From positions 1 to 23,350 of the forward strand of contig SBAY01000373.1 of assembly GCA_005239945.1 (NCBI GenBank): DNA of 23,350 bases, given 5' to 3'. The DNA comes from Nitrospira sp. (GTDB lineage Bacteria; UBA9089; CG2-30-40-21; SBAY01). Within the stretch, counting starts at the first letter, position 1. The number at the start of each line of letters is the position of its first letter. The notes under the pieces are model-generated. The model had not been told where the DNA came from. It saw only the letters and a list, made by a program, of their open reading frames with translations, and did no database searches. The translations under genes were made by a program, and so were the position numbers. Shown piece after piece: positions 7,428 to 15,554 of this stretch.

Positions 7428-8989
7428 CCTATCACATATTCTACTGAATCCACCAATGCCTGCCAGGAGGCATCGATGATGTTTTCTGAAACACCAACAG
7501 TGCCCCAGGAATCTTTTCCATCCGTTGATTCAATCAATACCCTTACCTTGGCGGCTGTGCCTTCTTTGGCATCCAGTACCCTGACCTTGTAATCAGTCAG
7601 ATGAATCTTTTTTAGAATTGGGTAAGAATCTTCCAATGCCTTTCTCAGGGCAGTATCCAGTGCGTTCACCGGGCCATCACCTTCGGCAACTATATATTTT
7701 TCTTGACCATTTACCTCTATCTTAATAATTGCATCTGAAGAAAGCTCTCCATTTCTATTTTCGACAATAACCTCAAATTTCTTTAATTCAAAAGCAGGTT
7801 TATATTTCCCTAATGCCTTTTTTATGAGTAATTCAAATGAGGCATCGGCGGCTTCGAACTGGTAACCCTCGTGCTCTTTCTCTTTAACCATAGCTAATAT
7901 TTTTCTTGTTTGTGGTGTATCTTTTAAAAAGATTGCCTCGTTAGGGTCTAGTTTTAGTTCCTTTAACTTTTCTAAAATACTACTCTGCCCGGCTAATTCC
8001 GAGATAAGTATCTTCCGTTCATTGCCAACTAATTCCGGTTGAATATGTTCATAGGTTTTAGGATTCTTCTGGACTCCACTGACATGAATCCCAGCTTTAT
8101 GAGCAAAGGAAGATGCACCTACATAAGGTGCATGAGGCTGGGGAATAAGATTTGCCATTTCCGCGACAAACCTGGACACCTCTGTCAAACTCTTGAGTTG
8201 CTCATCTGAAATACAATTTATGCCCATTTTAAGTTTTAAATTGGGAATGACGGCGCATAAATCGGCATTACCACAACGCTCTCCATAACCATTGATAGTC
8301 CCCTGGATATACCTGCAACCTAACTTTACAGCCATGATAGAATTTGCTACCGCCATATCTGAATCATTATGGCTATGAATACCCAGAGGGACTTTAATTA
8401 CTTTTAGCGCCTTTTTAATTGGCTCTTCTATTTCAAAAGGGAGCATACCGCCATTAGTATCGCAAAGGACAATGGTATCTGCCCCAGAGTTTTGTGCTGT
8501 AGCAATAGTTTTTAAGGCATAGTCAGGATTTGACCGATAACCGTCAAAAAAATGCTCGGCATCATAAATTACCTCTTTACCCTTTGATTTTAAATAACTT
8601 ACTGAGTCATGGATTAACTCCAAATTTTCATTCTCAGAGATATTGAGTGCTTCATGCACATGCAGGTCCCAACTTTTACCAAATATGCAGACTATCTGTG
8701 TTTCTGCCTTTAATAGCTCTAAAAAACTTGGGTCATTTTCCACTTTATGTTTTGCCCGTCTGGTAGAGCCAAAGGCAACTATCTTTGCCTTTTTAAGCGG
8801 ATATTTTTTTATCACCTGAAAAAACTCGGTTTCTTTTTGATTGGCTCCCGGCCAACCACCTTCAATATAATGAACACCTAAATGGTCGAGCATCTGGGCA
8901 ATTTTGATTTTCTCCTTAACAGAAAACGATATCCCTTCGGTTTGTGCCCCATCGCGTAATGTCGTATCATAGATTAATACATTATCCAT
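7418..8989 (-). CDS. cimA: (R)-citramalate synthase
   Basis: This 523-aa cytosolic enzyme should condense pyruvate with acetyl-CoA to (R)-citramalate, the first step of the threonine-independent isoleucine route. It has the LeuA-like TIM barrel: TTLRDGAQTEG with catalytic Arg12-Asp13, metal-binding HSHND (His205, His207) and GERCGNADL (236-244). The C-terminal LeuA allosteric domain (about 395-523) is present. The overall length and the wording ...EGGWPGANQKETEFF match the long CimA subgroup rather than 2-isopropylmalate synthase or homocitrate synthase. The start is well supported by AAGGAGG five bases upstream. The last codons fall within a 9-bp tandem repeat. purC lies upstream across a perfect 37-bp hairpin. 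Confidence 0.93.
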   Translation of the reverse strand: MDNVLIYDTTLRDGAQTEGISFSVKEKIKIAQMLDHLGVHYIEGGWPGANQKETEFFQVIKKYPLKKAKIVAFGSTRRAKHKVENDPSFLELLKAETQIVCIFGKSWDLHVHEALNISENENLELIHDSVSYLKSKGKEVIYDAEHFFDGYRSNPDYALKTIATAQNSGADTIVLCDTNGGMLPFEIEEPIKKALKVIKVPLGIHSHNDSDMAVANSIMAVKLGCRYIQGTINGYGERCGNADLCAVIPNLKLKMGINCISDEQLKSLTEVSRFVAEMANLIPQPHAPYVGASSFAHKAGIHVSGVQKNPKTYEHIQPELVGNERKILISELAGQSSILEKLKELKLDPNEAIFLKDTPQTRKILAMVKEKEHEGYQFEAADASFELLIKKALGKYKPAFELKKFEVIVENRNGELSSDAIIKIEVNGQEKYIVAEGDGPVNALDTALRKALEDSYPILKKIHLTDYKVRVLDAKEGTAAKVRVLIESTDGKDSWGTVGVSENIIDASWQALVDSVEYVIGLI

Positions 8990-9006
8990 TTTTGCCTCCT
9001 TAATGT

Positions 9007-9096
9007 AATTAAAAATTAAAAGTTAAAAATTAAAAATTTAGGGATAAGAGAATAATTTTCCCTAAATTTTTAATTTTTAACTTTTAATTTTTAATT
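9007..9096. repeat. AATTAAAAATTAAAAG palindrome, family I copy 1
   Basis: The left arm 9007-9043 and right arm 9060-9096 are perfectly complementary over 37 bases, with a 16-base loop. The arms are built of AATTAAAA and AAAAGTT units capped by TTAGGG/CCCTAA. The right arm contains the purC stop codon and its three preceding codons (Ile-Lys-Asn). The left arm ends shortly before the cimA RBS. Related copies are at 17707-17782 and 20043-20153. Confidence 0.9.
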
Positions 9097-9965
9097 CTTC
9101 TATACGCCTCAAGGTATTTTTCAGAGGTCTTTTTTACGATAATATCCGGCAGTGAGGGAGCAGGGGGATTTTTATCCCACTTGATTTTCTCTAAGTAGTC
9201 GCGGACAAATTGCTTATCAAAACTTGGTTGTGGTCTACCAGGGCAGTATTCATCCGCTGGCCAAAACCGGGAGGAATCTGGAGTCAAGACCTCATCTATT
9301 AAAATAATTTCATCCTCATAAACCCCAAACTCAAATTTCGTATCTGCCAGAATTATTCCCTTTGCCTCTAATCCTTTACTGGCTAACTCAAAAATGCGGA
9401 TACTTACCTCTTTTAAAAATTCTGCCGTTTCAGCTCCCACTAAATCTTCCGTTTGAGCCTGAGTTATATTAAGATCATGTCCGCTGGTTGCCTTTGTCGC
9501 TGGGGTAAAGATAGGTTGCGGCAATTTTGCTGATTCTACTAACCCAGCAGGTAGTTTAATCCCACACACAGATTGGCTCAGTTGATACTCCTTCCAGCCT
9601 GAGCCGGCTAAATACCCACGCACCACACACTCTATCGGCAAAACCTTTGCTTTTTTGACCAGCATCGACCGCTCAATCAGAATATCCGTATATTTTGTTA
9701 GCTCAATTGGATATTTTTCTGCATCTGCGGTAAGCAGGTGGTTTTTGATAATATCTTTAGTTTGCTCAAACCAATGGAGAGACAAAGCGGTTAAAACCTT
9801 ACCTTTATGGGGAATTCCATTAGGCAGGATAACATCGAAGGCAGAGATTCTATCGGTAGTGATGATTAAAAGTTTATCGCCCAAATCATAAATATCCCTG
9901 ACCTTGCCTTTAGAATAGGTAGGCACATCCTTTATATTGGTGTTAAGTAGTACTATTTCTGACAT
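9084..9965 (-). CDS. purC: phosphoribosylaminoimidazole-succinocarboxamide synthase
   Basis: This 293-aa cytosolic enzyme joins aspartate to CAIR using ATP to give SAICAR in purine synthesis. The family marks are clear: YSKGKVRDIYD (17-27), ECVVRGYLAGSGWKEY (112-127), SGHDLN (161-166) and LIDEVLTPDSSRFWP (222-236). The length fits the eukaryote/cyanobacterial-like longer PurC form better than the ~240-aa E. coli form. An AAAGGAGG RBS precedes the ATG. No other purine gene is in the window. The stop codon and last three residues lie within the 37-bp stem of a family I palindrome. Confidence 0.95.
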   Translation of the reverse strand: MSEIVLLNTNIKDVPTYSKGKVRDIYDLGDKLLIITTDRISAFDVILPNGIPHKGKVLTALSLHWFEQTKDIIKNHLLTADAEKYPIELTKYTDILIERSMLVKKAKVLPIECVVRGYLAGSGWKEYQLSQSVCGIKLPAGLVESAKLPQPIFTPATKATSGHDLNITQAQTEDLVGAETAEFLKEVSIRIFELASKGLEAKGIILADTKFEFGVYEDEIILIDEVLTPDSSRFWPADEYCPGRPQPSFDKQFVRDYLEKIKWDKNPPAPSLPDIIVKKTSEKYLEAYRRIKN

Positions 9966-9980
9966 AAATTCCTCCTTTAT

Positions 9981-10039
9981 TTTATAGGACTTTATAGGAC
10001 ATATATGTCCTATAAGTCCTATAAGTCCTATAAAACCTA
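9981..10039. repeat. 9-bp unit palindrome, family III copy 2
   Basis: Units TATAGGACT and TCCTATAAG meet head to head. The centre (9993-10014) is a perfect 22-base palindrome, and units continue on both sides. It lies between the antiporter gene, whose TAG stop (10037-10039) is formed in the last degenerate CCTAT unit, and the purC ribosome binding site. Confidence 0.85.
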
Positions 10040-11209
10040 TTTAAACAGATTTTTCAGCCTTGTCCTATCTTTATAGAAAATAAAAAAGGTTAAGATTAAA
10101 TAAACAAAGCCGTAAATCAGCCGTATCTCCCTTGCTGGCAAAACCAATTGTGTGGCAAACAACATAAATAGAATCAATGCCTCGCCTACAGAAATACTCA
10201 AACTGATTAAGATAGCCACAGCAAAGGCAGATTGTGCGACGGTGAGAAACAGTTCCTCTATTTGCCGGGCATCGATTATCATTGTTGCAAGCTTACCGCT
10301 TGAGATACAGAAGACAATAGGTATCATGCCTATAAGCAGTGTCCACTGGTTCACCTTGGATGAGACTAATATCCCTAGTCCCATTGTAGGTTTTGCTTTA
10401 AGGACAAATAAAATGGCAGCTGCAATCTCTGGTGTTTCTGAGGCAAGTGGAGCTAACCACTGCACAAGAATAAACTCATCTATTTTACACATTTTTCCCG
10501 TCATAAGTAACCCTTCGGCAAAAGGTTCGGTTGAAACCAAAATAACAAAAGCAGAATAGAGAAATAAAGCGGTGATGACCAAGCGTCTTGGAACATCAGA
10601 AAACATTCCGAGTTCCATAGCAGGACCAATAAGTTCCGGTTCTATTACATGTGCCTTTGAGGCTGAAATGATATAGAAGACAAATAAAGTCAGGAGAACT
10701 ACCGCATCAATAAGAGATAAAGAACCTTTAATGGGAATAATGAAGGAATATAAGGTTGCCAGGGCTAAATATGATATTTCTACCTTTTGTCCCTCTTCCA
10801 TTTTAACCTCCTTAGCCTTTTTCGTTAGCCAATAAAGAATGACGACCAGTGTCCAGCCAAATCCAATAAGTAATCGATTAGCCCCGGTCATATTTGCCAG
10901 TGCATAAGGAATATATTCTGAGTTTTTCCCTGCCATCCAGGCAAAGTATATATCCACGGCGTATTCAGGTAAAACCGCAATCAGGGCTAAAAAAGCCAGA
11001 GCTAATGCCTGCGAAATATCCTTTTGAGCAACCTCAGCCGCCCAGCACAACAGAAATGCTGAGGTAACAATCGCCATTCCAGAAAAACACGCCGTTAAAA
11101 TGGGATATTCTTCCCAGTGCCAGCCTGAAAATCGCAAAAATACCCAACACATAGGAAGACAAACCATCACCCAGAATAATTGCCAATTCCTTGTTTTTTT
11201 CTTTTTCAT
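10037..11209 (-). CDS. sodium/calcium exchanger (CaCA) family antiporter
   Basis: This about 390-aa membrane protein has the two inverted alpha repeats of the CaCA superfamily: ALIAVLPEYAVDIYFAW followed by NMTGANRLLIGFGW in the first half, and PLASETPEIAAAILFVLKA followed by GILVSSKVNQWTL in the second, each with the acidic residue that binds cation. About ten membrane segments are expected. It likely exchanges Ca2+ (or another cation) for Na+ or H+. Start choice: the open frame extends to 11302 inside the upstream gene. An ATG at 11227 overlaps that gene's stop by one base (TAATG). I prefer the ATG at 11209 because GGAGG lies 11 bases upstream and it is followed at once by KKKKTRNWQLFW. It is tightly coupled to the DUF1646 transporter gene. 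Confidence 0.85.
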   Translation of the reverse strand: MKKKKTRNWQLFWVMVCLPMCWVFLRFSGWHWEEYPILTACFSGMAIVTSAFLLCWAAEVAQKDISQALALAFLALIAVLPEYAVDIYFAWMAGKNSEYIPYALANMTGANRLLIGFGWTLVVILYWLTKKAKEVKMEEGQKVEISYLALATLYSFIIPIKGSLSLIDAVVLLTLFVFYIISASKAHVIEPELIGPAMELGMFSDVPRRLVITALFLYSAFVILVSTEPFAEGLLMTGKMCKIDEFILVQWLAPLASETPEIAAAILFVLKAKPTMGLGILVSSKVNQWTLLIGMIPIVFCISSGKLATMIIDARQIEELFLTVAQSAFAVAILISLSISVGEALILFMLFATQLVLPAREIRLIYGFVYLILTFFIFYKDRTRLKNLFK

Positions 11210-11226
11210 TATTTTTTCAACCTCCA

Positions 11227-12258
11227 TTATTGAATAAGCATTAATAGAATAAAGTAGATTATCATTAATATCAGTCCAACCGGTAGACCTATTTTTGCCC
11301 AATCTTTACTTTTTATTTTTAATTTATTAGCGGCGATTATATTTGGAATATTACCGGGTATTAAAATTCCACCTGAAATGATTGCGGCTAAAAGTGCATA
11401 TTTAATTTGAATCAAACTTAAAGCAGGTCCAATCTCTGCCGCAATTATAGTGGCATTATCTAAAATGGCAGAAACAATATTAACCCAGTATAAAATATAA
11501 AAAGGAACCTTTGAAATATATATATCCACTAAAGGCTTAAAACCACTTCCCAAAAGAATTAAGGCGACGATGAATAAATATACCCTTAAGGTTCTAATGG
11601 TTATACTTTTGAGATTTTCCACTCTGTCTTCTTTCAGTCCATCTTCTATGCCTTGCCCTTTTCCTACAAATTTCATGGCTATAAGTCCAAGCATAATTAT
11701 TCCGGGGATGACATAGGGCCCAAGAAGTTTAAATAAAAACCAGAAGTCGGCCAGATATGGTTCTCCTTTTAATTTGGCAATGGCTATCGTTGAAAGTGGT
11801 TCACCAATAGGGGTTAAGGCGGCACCTATTCCTATGGAGAAACAAGTTAGCACAATAATTTTTATCTCTGGCATTTTATTTAGTTTTAAAAGACTTATGA
11901 TTTCCACCAGGATTAAGGTGGCTATTATAACGGTTATGATACTGGAAAGCATGCCCAGGGCAACCACAAGTAAAAATACAAAAGGTTTTAACCCCAATTT
12001 TCTAACAACTTTGTCTAAGTTTTGACCAAGAGGTTTTTGGATTAATCTAAATAATATCCCGGCTAAAAAAACGGCTGCCGTTATTTTTATCGGCTCTGTC
12101 AAACATGTTGTAGCCAGATGCCAATTCCACTGCTCAGTTATACTTACGGCAATTGCGCCCATGGCAAATAGAAAAAACTCAAGTTCCTCTTCTACCTTTT
12201 TTAGAACAAAAGGCAAGACAAGGACAAAAATAAGAATTATTATCAATCCTGGAATCAT
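11227..12258 (-). CDS. DUF1646 family predicted cation transporter
   Basis: This 343-aa protein with about ten membrane segments matches DUF1646, a family of predicted cation transporters related to the ion-transporter (NhaD/ArsB-like) superfamily. Typical segments are AALTPIGEPLSTIA (about 148-161), the late NIVSAILDNATIIAAEIGP and the C-terminal IPGNIPNIIAANKLKI, placed as in related carriers where such glycine/asparagine stretches line the transport path. The substrate is not known. AAGGAGA lies about 10 bases before the ATG. The stop codon shares a base with a possible start of the downstream exchanger, so the two are probably co-translated. Confidence 0.85.
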   Translation of the reverse strand: MIPGLIIILIFVLVLPFVLKKVEEELEFFLFAMGAIAVSITEQWNWHLATTCLTEPIKITAAVFLAGILFRLIQKPLGQNLDKVVRKLGLKPFVFLLVVALGMLSSIITVIIATLILVEIISLLKLNKMPEIKIIVLTCFSIGIGAALTPIGEPLSTIAIAKLKGEPYLADFWFLFKLLGPYVIPGIIMLGLIAMKFVGKGQGIEDGLKEDRVENLKSITIRTLRVYLFIVALILLGSGFKPLVDIYISKVPFYILYWVNIVSAILDNATIIAAEIGPALSLIQIKYALLAAIISGGILIPGNIPNIIAANKLKIKSKDWAKIGLPVGLILMIIYFILLMLIQ

Positions 12259-12277
12259 TATCTTTAATCTCCTTATA

Positions 12278-12362
12278 AGTGCCTATCCGAAAAATCAACG
12301 GAAGCCTCAACTTGTTGAGGGTATTTCCCGAACAAGTTTGAGTCTTCATTTCATCCGGGTAT
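12278..12362. repeat. MITE-like palindromic element, family VI copy 2
   Basis: From AGTGCCTATCCG at 12278 this copy matches the complement of the element at 148-238 at 43 of 44 bases, including the hairpin CCTCAACTTGTTGAGG (12305-12320). Its far half is diverged, ending in a degenerate ATCCGGGTATA near 12352-12362. That end overlaps the stop codon region of the CNNM/CBS gene. The opposite end lies just upstream of the DUF1646 RBS. Confidence 0.75.
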
Positions 12363-13346
12363 AGTATGATGCTCCGGGATAATCTCCCCTACGATTTCGG
12401 CAAACAGGTCATCGATAGCCACCAATCCCACTACCTTATCATTTCCATCTCGAACAATAGCCATATGCACCTTACTCTTTTGGAATTCACCCAAAAGGTC
12501 AATTACTCGCATATCCTGCGTGATAAAGTGTGGTTTGGTCAGGCAATCCTCCAATATCAGTAATTCTACATTCCTGGCCATAGCTAACAGGTCTTTGGTA
12601 TAGGCTATGCCGATGATGTTGTGTATATTATCCTTAAAAATAGGCATTCGTCTATGTCCTGAATCGATTATTCTGTCTAAAACCTCCTCTATCGGTAAAG
12701 CTACATCACAGGCTACTATTTCATCTACCTTAACCATAACCTCTTTTGCCTTTTTCTGACTGAATTCAAAGATACGATGGAGTAATTCTCTTTCCTTTTC
12801 TTCTAAAACCCCTTCCTCATGCCCAATTCTAACCATCATCTGCAATTCTTCCCTGGTAACAAATAGGGATAAATCCTTGCCACCACCCAGGATTTTTATA
12901 ATAAAATTGGTGACAAAGGCAAAAAATTTTACCACAGGGTAGAAAATAACCATAATAATTCGTAAGGGACAAATGGTCAAAAAAGAGACCTGCTCCGGGT
13001 TTTTAGCCGCATAGGTTTTGGCAATGACATCGCCCAGGGTAATAAGGATAGTAACGATAATGGTTGCCGGAATTACGGCTATATTCCCAAATAAATTTAA
13101 GGCAAGGATAGTCCCAATTGAACCGGCTAAAATGGTCACCAGGTTATTGACGATCAAGATAGTTCCAAAGAGCTTCTCCGGCTGAGCAAATACCTGACTG
13201 ATAATTTTTGCCCTGATTTGCCCTTTTTCGACTAATGCCTTTAATCTTACCTTGCTTAAGGCAATAATAGATATTTCCGCGGCAAAATTAAAGGCGGAAA
13301 AGACTAACAAAAGGCATAAAAATATTAAATTTAGCCAGTTCTCCAT
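12351..13346 (-). CDS. CNNM/DUF21 and CBS-pair membrane protein (HlyC/CorC family)
   Basis: This 331-aa protein has an N-terminal DUF21/CNNM transmembrane domain (about 1-185, three to four membrane segments, beginning FSAFNFAAEISIIALSKVRLK) and a CBS pair (about 200-325, with MPIFKDNIHNIIGIAYTKDLL and the second repeat KVHMAIVRDGNDKVVGLVAIDDLFAEIVGEI). Family members are linked to Mg2+/Co2+ export and to adenine-nucleotide sensing by the CBS pair. Most HlyC/CorC proteins continue for about 80 residues into a CorC_HlyC domain; here the protein stops about 10 residues after the IVGEI helix. The stop lies at the degenerate end of a MITE-like repeat, so loss of the C-terminal domain by insertion is possible. 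Natural DUF21-CBS forms without it also exist. Confidence 0.88.
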   Translation of the reverse strand: MENWLNLIFLCLLLVFSAFNFAAEISIIALSKVRLKALVEKGQIRAKIISQVFAQPEKLFGTILIVNNLVTILAGSIGTILALNLFGNIAVIPATIIVTILITLGDVIAKTYAAKNPEQVSFLTICPLRIIMVIFYPVVKFFAFVTNFIIKILGGGKDLSLFVTREELQMMVRIGHEEGVLEEKERELLHRIFEFSQKKAKEVMVKVDEIVACDVALPIEEVLDRIIDSGHRRMPIFKDNIHNIIGIAYTKDLLAMARNVELLILEDCLTKPHFITQDMRVIDLLGEFQKSKVHMAIVRDGNDKVVGLVAIDDLFAEIVGEIIPEHHTIPG

Positions 13347-13359
13347 ATTTTCCCTTTTA

Positions 13360-13398
13360 AGAGAATAAGTCCTATAAGTCTTAGAGGACCTATTCTCT
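13360..13398. repeat. 9-bp unit palindrome, family III copy 3
   Basis: AGAGAATA (13360-13367) and TATTCTCT (13391-13398) are inverted ends around TCCTATAAG-type units. The right end overlaps two bases of the pheA stop codon (13397-13399). The left end adjoins the RBS of the CNNM/CBS gene. Confidence 0.75.
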
Positions 13399-14500
13399 AT
13401 TCACCAACTGGATAAGAGCCCAAGAGTTTTAAATGCAGACATAGGTCTTCTAATTCAGATAGAGCCTGTTGGACATTTTCGTCTTTGGCATGTCCCTCAA
13501 GGTCTAAAAAGAAAATGTATTCCCATGGTTGCTTTCGGGAAGGGCGAGATTCAATCTTGGTCAGATTAATCCCGTGGTGTGCGAATGGGATTAACATATC
13601 ATGAAGAGCACCAACCCTATCTTTTATGGAAAAGAGGATGGATGTTTTATCGTTACCTGTTGGTGCAGAAATCTCCCTGCCTATAACCAAAAATCGGGTA
13701 TAATTTTCTCTTCCTGCCTCAATTCCCTTAATAACTATATTCAGGTTATAGATAGTAGCGGCTAATTCACTGGCAATGGCGGCCGAGTTTTTTTCCAACG
13801 ATGCCCTTCTGGCGGCTTCAGCCGTGCTGGAAACCTCAAGATATTCTATCTTAGGCAGATTATTCTCCAACCAGACCCGTGATTGGGCAAAAGACTGAGG
13901 ATGATAATAAACCCGTTTTATTCCCTCAAGATGTGTATTTGAAAGCAAGTTATGGGAGATTTTTAATATAATTTCTGCACATATCTTGAGTTCTGCTTCA
14001 CTGAACATATCTAAGGTATGGGTAATAATTCCTTCAGATGAATTTTCAATAGGAACGACTCCATAATTAGCCCTACCGGATTCAACCTCATCAAAAACCT
14101 CTGAGATGCTCTTTTTAGAGACAAATTCACATAAGGTACCAAATTTTTCTAAAGCGGCCTGATGGGTAAAAGTCGCCTCAGGTCCTAAATAGGCTATCTT
14201 TAATGCCTCTTCCCATGACCTTGAGGCAGACATAATTTCACGATAAATAGCTTTAAGTGCCTTGTTTGGAAATAGTCCTTTGTTCTCTTTACATAATCTA
14301 TCATAAATCTCTTTTTCGCGGTCAGGCTGATAAGCCTCTATCCCTCTTTTCCGTTTAAATTTCCCTATCTGTTCTGCAATCTCTATGCGTTTATTCAACA
14401 ACTCAAGGATTTGGTTGTCGAGCAAGTCAATCTTTTCCCGAAACTTACTTAGTTCCTCCTTATCTTGATTACTAAATTCTAGAATAGTTAATTTTTTCAT
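13397..14500 (-). CDS. pheA: bifunctional chorismate mutase/prephenate dehydratase
   Basis: This 367-aa cytosolic enzyme converts chorismate to prephenate and then to phenylpyruvate for phenylalanine synthesis. Domains in order: an AroQ chorismate mutase (about 15-95; REKIDLLDNQILELLNKRIE), prephenate dehydratase (about 101-277; AYLGPEATFTHQAA, the catalytic Thr-Arg-Phe at 268-270), and an ACT regulatory domain (about 285-360) with GAL (297-299) and ESRP (317-320), the phenylalanine-binding motifs. Feedback inhibition by phenylalanine is therefore expected. The size is usual for the P-protein. An AAAGGA RBS lies about ten bases before the ATG. No other aromatic amino acid gene is in the window; hprK lies just upstream. 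Confidence 0.95.
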   Translation of the reverse strand: MKKLTILEFSNQDKEELSKFREKIDLLDNQILELLNKRIEIAEQIGKFKRKRGIEAYQPDREKEIYDRLCKENKGLFPNKALKAIYREIMSASRSWEEALKIAYLGPEATFTHQAALEKFGTLCEFVSKKSISEVFDEVESGRANYGVVPIENSSEGIITHTLDMFSEAELKICAEIILKISHNLLSNTHLEGIKRVYYHPQSFAQSRVWLENNLPKIEYLEVSSTAEAARRASLEKNSAAIASELAATIYNLNIVIKGIEAGRENYTRFLVIGREISAPTGNDKTSILFSIKDRVGALHDMLIPFAHHGINLTKIESRPSRKQPWEYIFFLDLEGHAKDENVQQALSELEDLCLHLKLLGSYPVGE

Positions 14501-14524
14501 AAGGCAAAATCCTTTTCTCTTTGT

Positions 14525-14571
14525 AATTAAAGAATAGGTCTTATAAGTCTTATATGTCCTATTCTTTAATT
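14525..14571. repeat. 9-bp unit palindrome, family III copy 4
   Basis: AATTAAAGAATAGG (14525-14538) and its exact complement (14558-14571) bracket units of the TCTTATAAG type. This is the cleanest example of the family's termini. The right arm encodes the last codons of HprK (Leu-Ile-Lys-Glu) and its TAG stop (14559-14561). Confidence 0.85.
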
Positions 14572-15494
14572 AGTCTTTTCTGTAGTTTCTGGTCGAAATC
14601 TTTGGCAGAAAATTTACCCATTTTTTTCAATCTCTGGTTCATGGCGGCTACCTCTACAATTACCGCAATATTCCTGCCTGGTTGTAAAGGAATAATTATT
14701 TGAGGGATTTTTATCCCAAGTATCTCTATGGTTTTTTCATCCAGGCCTAATCTATCATATTCCGTTTCAGGATTCCACAGTTCTAACTGAATAGCTAACT
14801 CAATCTCTACCTCAGAAGAGACACACTCTACCCCAAATATCTCTTTCAAGTCAATAATACCCAGACCACGAATTTCCATATGATGTTCTAATTTTTCTGA
14901 TGGAAATCCAAGTAACTGACCAGGACCTACTCGTTTGATTTTAACAATATCATCGGCTACCAGCCGTTGTCCTCGTTCAACCAATTCCAGGGCACACTCA
15001 CTTTTACCAATGCCGCTATCCCCCAGGAGAAGAACCCCCACTCCATGAACCTCAACTAAATTACCATGAATATTTATCTCCGGGGCAAACATCCGCTCTA
15101 AATAAAAGGTAAGTAAGGCCGTAACCATACCTGTTGGCATAGATGTGTGTAGAAGTGGAACTTTATTTTTCTTGGCAAATTCTATTAATTCTTCCGGGAT
15201 TTTTTGGTCCCAGGTAACAATGAAACAGGATATTTTATACTTAAACATTCCATCCAATATCTTTAGTCTTTCTTTTTTAGTCAAATTTCCAAGATGGGCG
15301 ATTTCTCCTTTGCCTAAGACTTGAATCCTTTCCGAACCAAAAAATTCCATATAACCGGCTACGGCCAGTCCCGGACGATTAATATCATGAGCGATAATTT
15401 CATTGTTTAATCCTTCCTCACCGCATATAACCTTAAGTTTTAAATCAAGCCTGGTATCTTCTATCATTTCTTTAACAGTCATTATTTTCACCAT
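14559..15494 (-). CDS. hprK: HPr kinase/phosphorylase
   Basis: This 311-aa enzyme phosphorylates a serine of HPr with ATP or pyrophosphate and also removes it, linking carbon status to PTS output. Seen are the N-terminal HprK domain, conserved His140 in EVHGVGVLLLG, Walker A GDSGIGKS (158-165), LVADD (178-182), the MEIRGLGIID signature (206-215) and PGRNIAVIVEVAAMN near 273-287. The length is normal. The ATG at 15494 has little Shine-Dalgarno; an ATG four codons later is possible. It follows hpf and ptsN as in many bacteria, but no HPr gene is visible. The last codons lie inside a family III repeat arm. Confidence 0.95.
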   Translation of the reverse strand: MVKIMTVKEMIEDTRLDLKLKVICGEEGLNNEIIAHDINRPGLAVAGYMEFFGSERIQVLGKGEIAHLGNLTKKERLKILDGMFKYKISCFIVTWDQKIPEELIEFAKKNKVPLLHTSMPTGMVTALLTFYLERMFAPEINIHGNLVEVHGVGVLLLGDSGIGKSECALELVERGQRLVADDIVKIKRVGPGQLLGFPSEKLEHHMEIRGLGIIDLKEIFGVECVSSEVEIELAIQLELWNPETEYDRLGLDEKTIEILGIKIPQIIIPLQPGRNIAVIVEVAAMNQRLKKMGKFSAKDFDQKLQKRLIKE

Positions 15495-15499
15495 CTTAA

Positions 15500-15554
15500 A
15501 AAAGAATAGGTCCTATATGTCCTATATGTCCTATATGTCCTATAAGACTTATAA
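15500..15554. repeat. 9-bp tandem repeat, family III copy 5
   Basis: AAAAGAATAGG is followed by three perfect TCCTATATG units (15511-15537), one TCCTATAAG (15538-15546) and a degenerate ACTTATAA. It fills the spacer between the ptsN stop codon (15555-15557) and the hprK start. Confidence 0.85.

Noticed and set aside
9007..9096. Ordinary intrinsic terminator after purC
   Set aside because: The stem is AT-only for most of its length, is not followed by a U-run, and the same elements sit between most co-directional genes.
10152..10559. A 135-codon + strand open frame inside the exchanger
   Set aside because: It is the mirror of a membrane protein coding sequence, with no RBS and no recognisable domain.
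11210..11302. Longer N-terminus for the exchanger
   Set aside because: The extra 31 residues are mostly a shifted frame of the DUF1646 gene end, and a better placed RBS and start lie at 11209.
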